From contig CP073692.1 in assembly GCA_018228665.1 (NCBI GenBank), forward strand, positions 2,120,046 to 2,184,045: DNA of 64,000 nt, read 5' to 3'. The number at the start of each line of letters is the position of its first letter. Position 1 is the first letter of the stretch. The stretch comes from Faecalicatena sp. Marseille-Q4148. GTDB taxonomy: Bacteria > Bacillota > Clostridia > Lachnospirales > Lachnospiraceae. The position numbers and the translations under genes were made by a program. A model generated the notes under the pieces. It was not told where the DNA came from, did no database searches, and saw nothing but the letters and a program-made list of their open reading frames with translations. Positions 63,150 through 64,000 of the stretch are shown in pieces.

Positions 63150-63180
63150 AGAAAAGGACTTCTGTTAAGAAGTCCTTTTT
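63150..63180 (-). terminator. Terminator between permease gene and glycosidase gene
   Basis: AAGGACTTCT and AGAAGTCCTT form a 10-bp stem with a loop of about three to four bases and T-runs on both sides, so it can act on both strands. It separates the ABC permease transcript from the glycosidase pair. Confidence 0.8.
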
Positions 63181-63228
63181 GCGGCTGTCATTCTATACGG
63201 ATACAGCTCTTTATAAGCGCAGCAGTTA

Positions 63229-64000
63229 TTATTGTTTTACCGCCCCAAGTGTCATACCACTCGTAAAGTATTTTGAAAAGAACGGATAAATAACAATAAT
63301 CGGCAATACAACAACGATTGTAATAGCGGCTCTGACTGTCAGCGGCTGAATTCCTCTCATCGCCTCTGCCAGCATCGTGGAATCTGTCATGTCCTTCAGT
63401 GCACTTGCCTGATTTAACATTCTGTATAAAATAATCTGCAGTGTATCCCATGTTCCGCTCTTACTGTAAAGATTAACATCAAACCATGAATTCCAATGAC
63501 TGACACCGGTATAAATAGCAATGCAGGCAAGCATTGGTTTACTTAACGGTAATACAAACTGTGTGAAAATTCTTAACTCGCTGGCGCCATCTACTCTGGC
63601 TGCTTCAAAGAGCGCCTCCGGAATGTTTTGGATGTAAGAAGCACACAGCAGCATATAGTAGGCACTGAAAATGCTCGGAAGCCAGTACACTGTTAATGTA
63701 TCAATCAATCCCAACTTTGTCATTAACAGGTACGAAGGAATCAGTCCGCCGCCAAAATACATTGTAATCAGAAATAAGATTCGCATGAACTTCCGTCCTG
63801 CAAAGTTCTGACAGCTTACAATATACCCAAGCAGTGCGTTGCCAAGAACTGCCGTTACAGTTCCAATAACTGTTCTTAAAATCGAAACAAATGTACTTCT
63901 GTAAATATCAGAGTTATTTAAAACATATTTATAATTATCCAAAGTAAATTCTCTTGGCCATAAATAAATTCCGCCTTTAACGGCATCAGATCCTTCATTT
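63229..64000 (-). CDS. Carbohydrate ABC transporter permease, 5' end outside window
   Basis: The frame stays open to base 64000, giving at least 257 residues that read upstream as PREFTLDNYKYVLNNSDIYR. Five to six membrane segments are visible, with the EAA loop around EALFEAARVDGASELRIFTQFVLP. It is a MalG/LplC-type inner component of a CUT1 sugar importer. The pattern NWFDVNLY and the C-terminal QPLTVRAAITIVVVLPIIVIYPFFSKYF fit LplC-like permeases. Its partner permease and binding protein would lie beyond the window. It feeds the glycosidases next to it. Confidence 0.88.
   Translation of the reverse strand, partial: NEGSDAVKGGIYLWPREFTLDNYKYVLNNSDIYRSTFVSILRTVIGTVTAVLGNALLGYIVSCQNFAGRKFMRILFLITMYFGGGLIPSYLLMTKLGLIDTLTVYWLPSIFSAYYMLLCASYIQNIPEALFEAARVDGASELRIFTQFVLPLSKPMLACIAIYTGVSHWNSWFDVNLYSKSGTWDTLQIILYRMLNQASALKDMTDSTMLAEAMRGIQPLTVRAAITIVVVLPIIVIYPFFSKYFTSGMTLGAVKQ

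Overview
The window looks like a chromosome segment of a gut Firmicute of the Lachnospiraceae type. The evidence is low-GC Clostridia-like genes, strong AGGAGG ribosome binding sites, many diguanylate cyclase proteins, and host-glycan or plant-glycan enzymes (GH29, GH36) beside a binding-protein-dependent sugar ABC permease. I cannot name the species. No rRNA, tRNA, insertion sequence or CRISPR array is visible.

Region 1 (1-28.6 kb, all on the minus strand) is a cell-surface polysaccharide locus. In transcription order it starts with a membrane 4,6-dehydratase (26593-28590). Next comes a 1017-residue triple fusion of priming sugar transferase, epimerase and GT4 glycosyltransferase. A pyruvyl transferase, an FrhB-like protein, many glycosyltransferases, an EpsG-type polymerase, a Wzm/Wzt ABC exporter and acyl/acetyl transferases follow. 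A second segment with its own likely promoter (about 6567-6594) carries a CapE-type dehydratase and a NeuD-type acetyltransferase with a one-base frameshift. Between that gene and a second, intact NeuD paralogue (1-523, cut by the window edge) sits an AT-rich cassette that I consider the most novel part of the window. It encodes a U32-like Fe-S TIM-barrel protein, a kinase-fold protein, a radical SAM/SPASM maturase, a ClpP/SDH-fold serine protease, and a 67-residue Tyr/His/Asp repeat peptide with no Cys. This looks like an undescribed peptide-modification (RiPP-like) system.

Region 2 (28.6-50 kb, minus strand) is rich in c-di-GMP functions. A SARP/BTAD regulator with a degenerate GGDEF-like C-terminus (45067-46284) lies upstream of an eight-gene operon: lipoprotein, VTC-domain protein, DUF4956 protein, CotH kinase, clan-A glycosidase, HEAT protein, processive GT2 synthase and a purple-acid-phosphatase-like enzyme. 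The operon promoter has two TGTGACT heptamers spaced 11 bp apart next to its -35 box, the geometry of SARP operators. Downstream are a broken cyclase, an EAL phosphodiesterase, an active diguanylate cyclase and an alpha-L-fucosidase in apparent co-transcription. A further dCache-PAS-GGDEF protein lies at 47394-49670.

Region 3 (50.3-60 kb) has a PrpR_N/AAA+/Fis regulator without GAFTGA, divergent from a plus-strand catabolic operon: four-carbon acid sugar kinase, BNR beta-propeller enzyme, Fe-alcohol dehydrogenase, DapA-family aldolase and PdxA-family dehydrogenase. An ion-transporter-superfamily permease and a VOC protein follow after a terminator. The two transcription units share a near-identical 20-bp upstream motif, a candidate operator. 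The substrate is probably an aldonic or related acid sugar.

Region 4 (60-64 kb, minus strand) is a glycan-use module: GH36-like alpha-galactosidase, a six-hairpin glycosidase and a sugar ABC permease that runs off the window.
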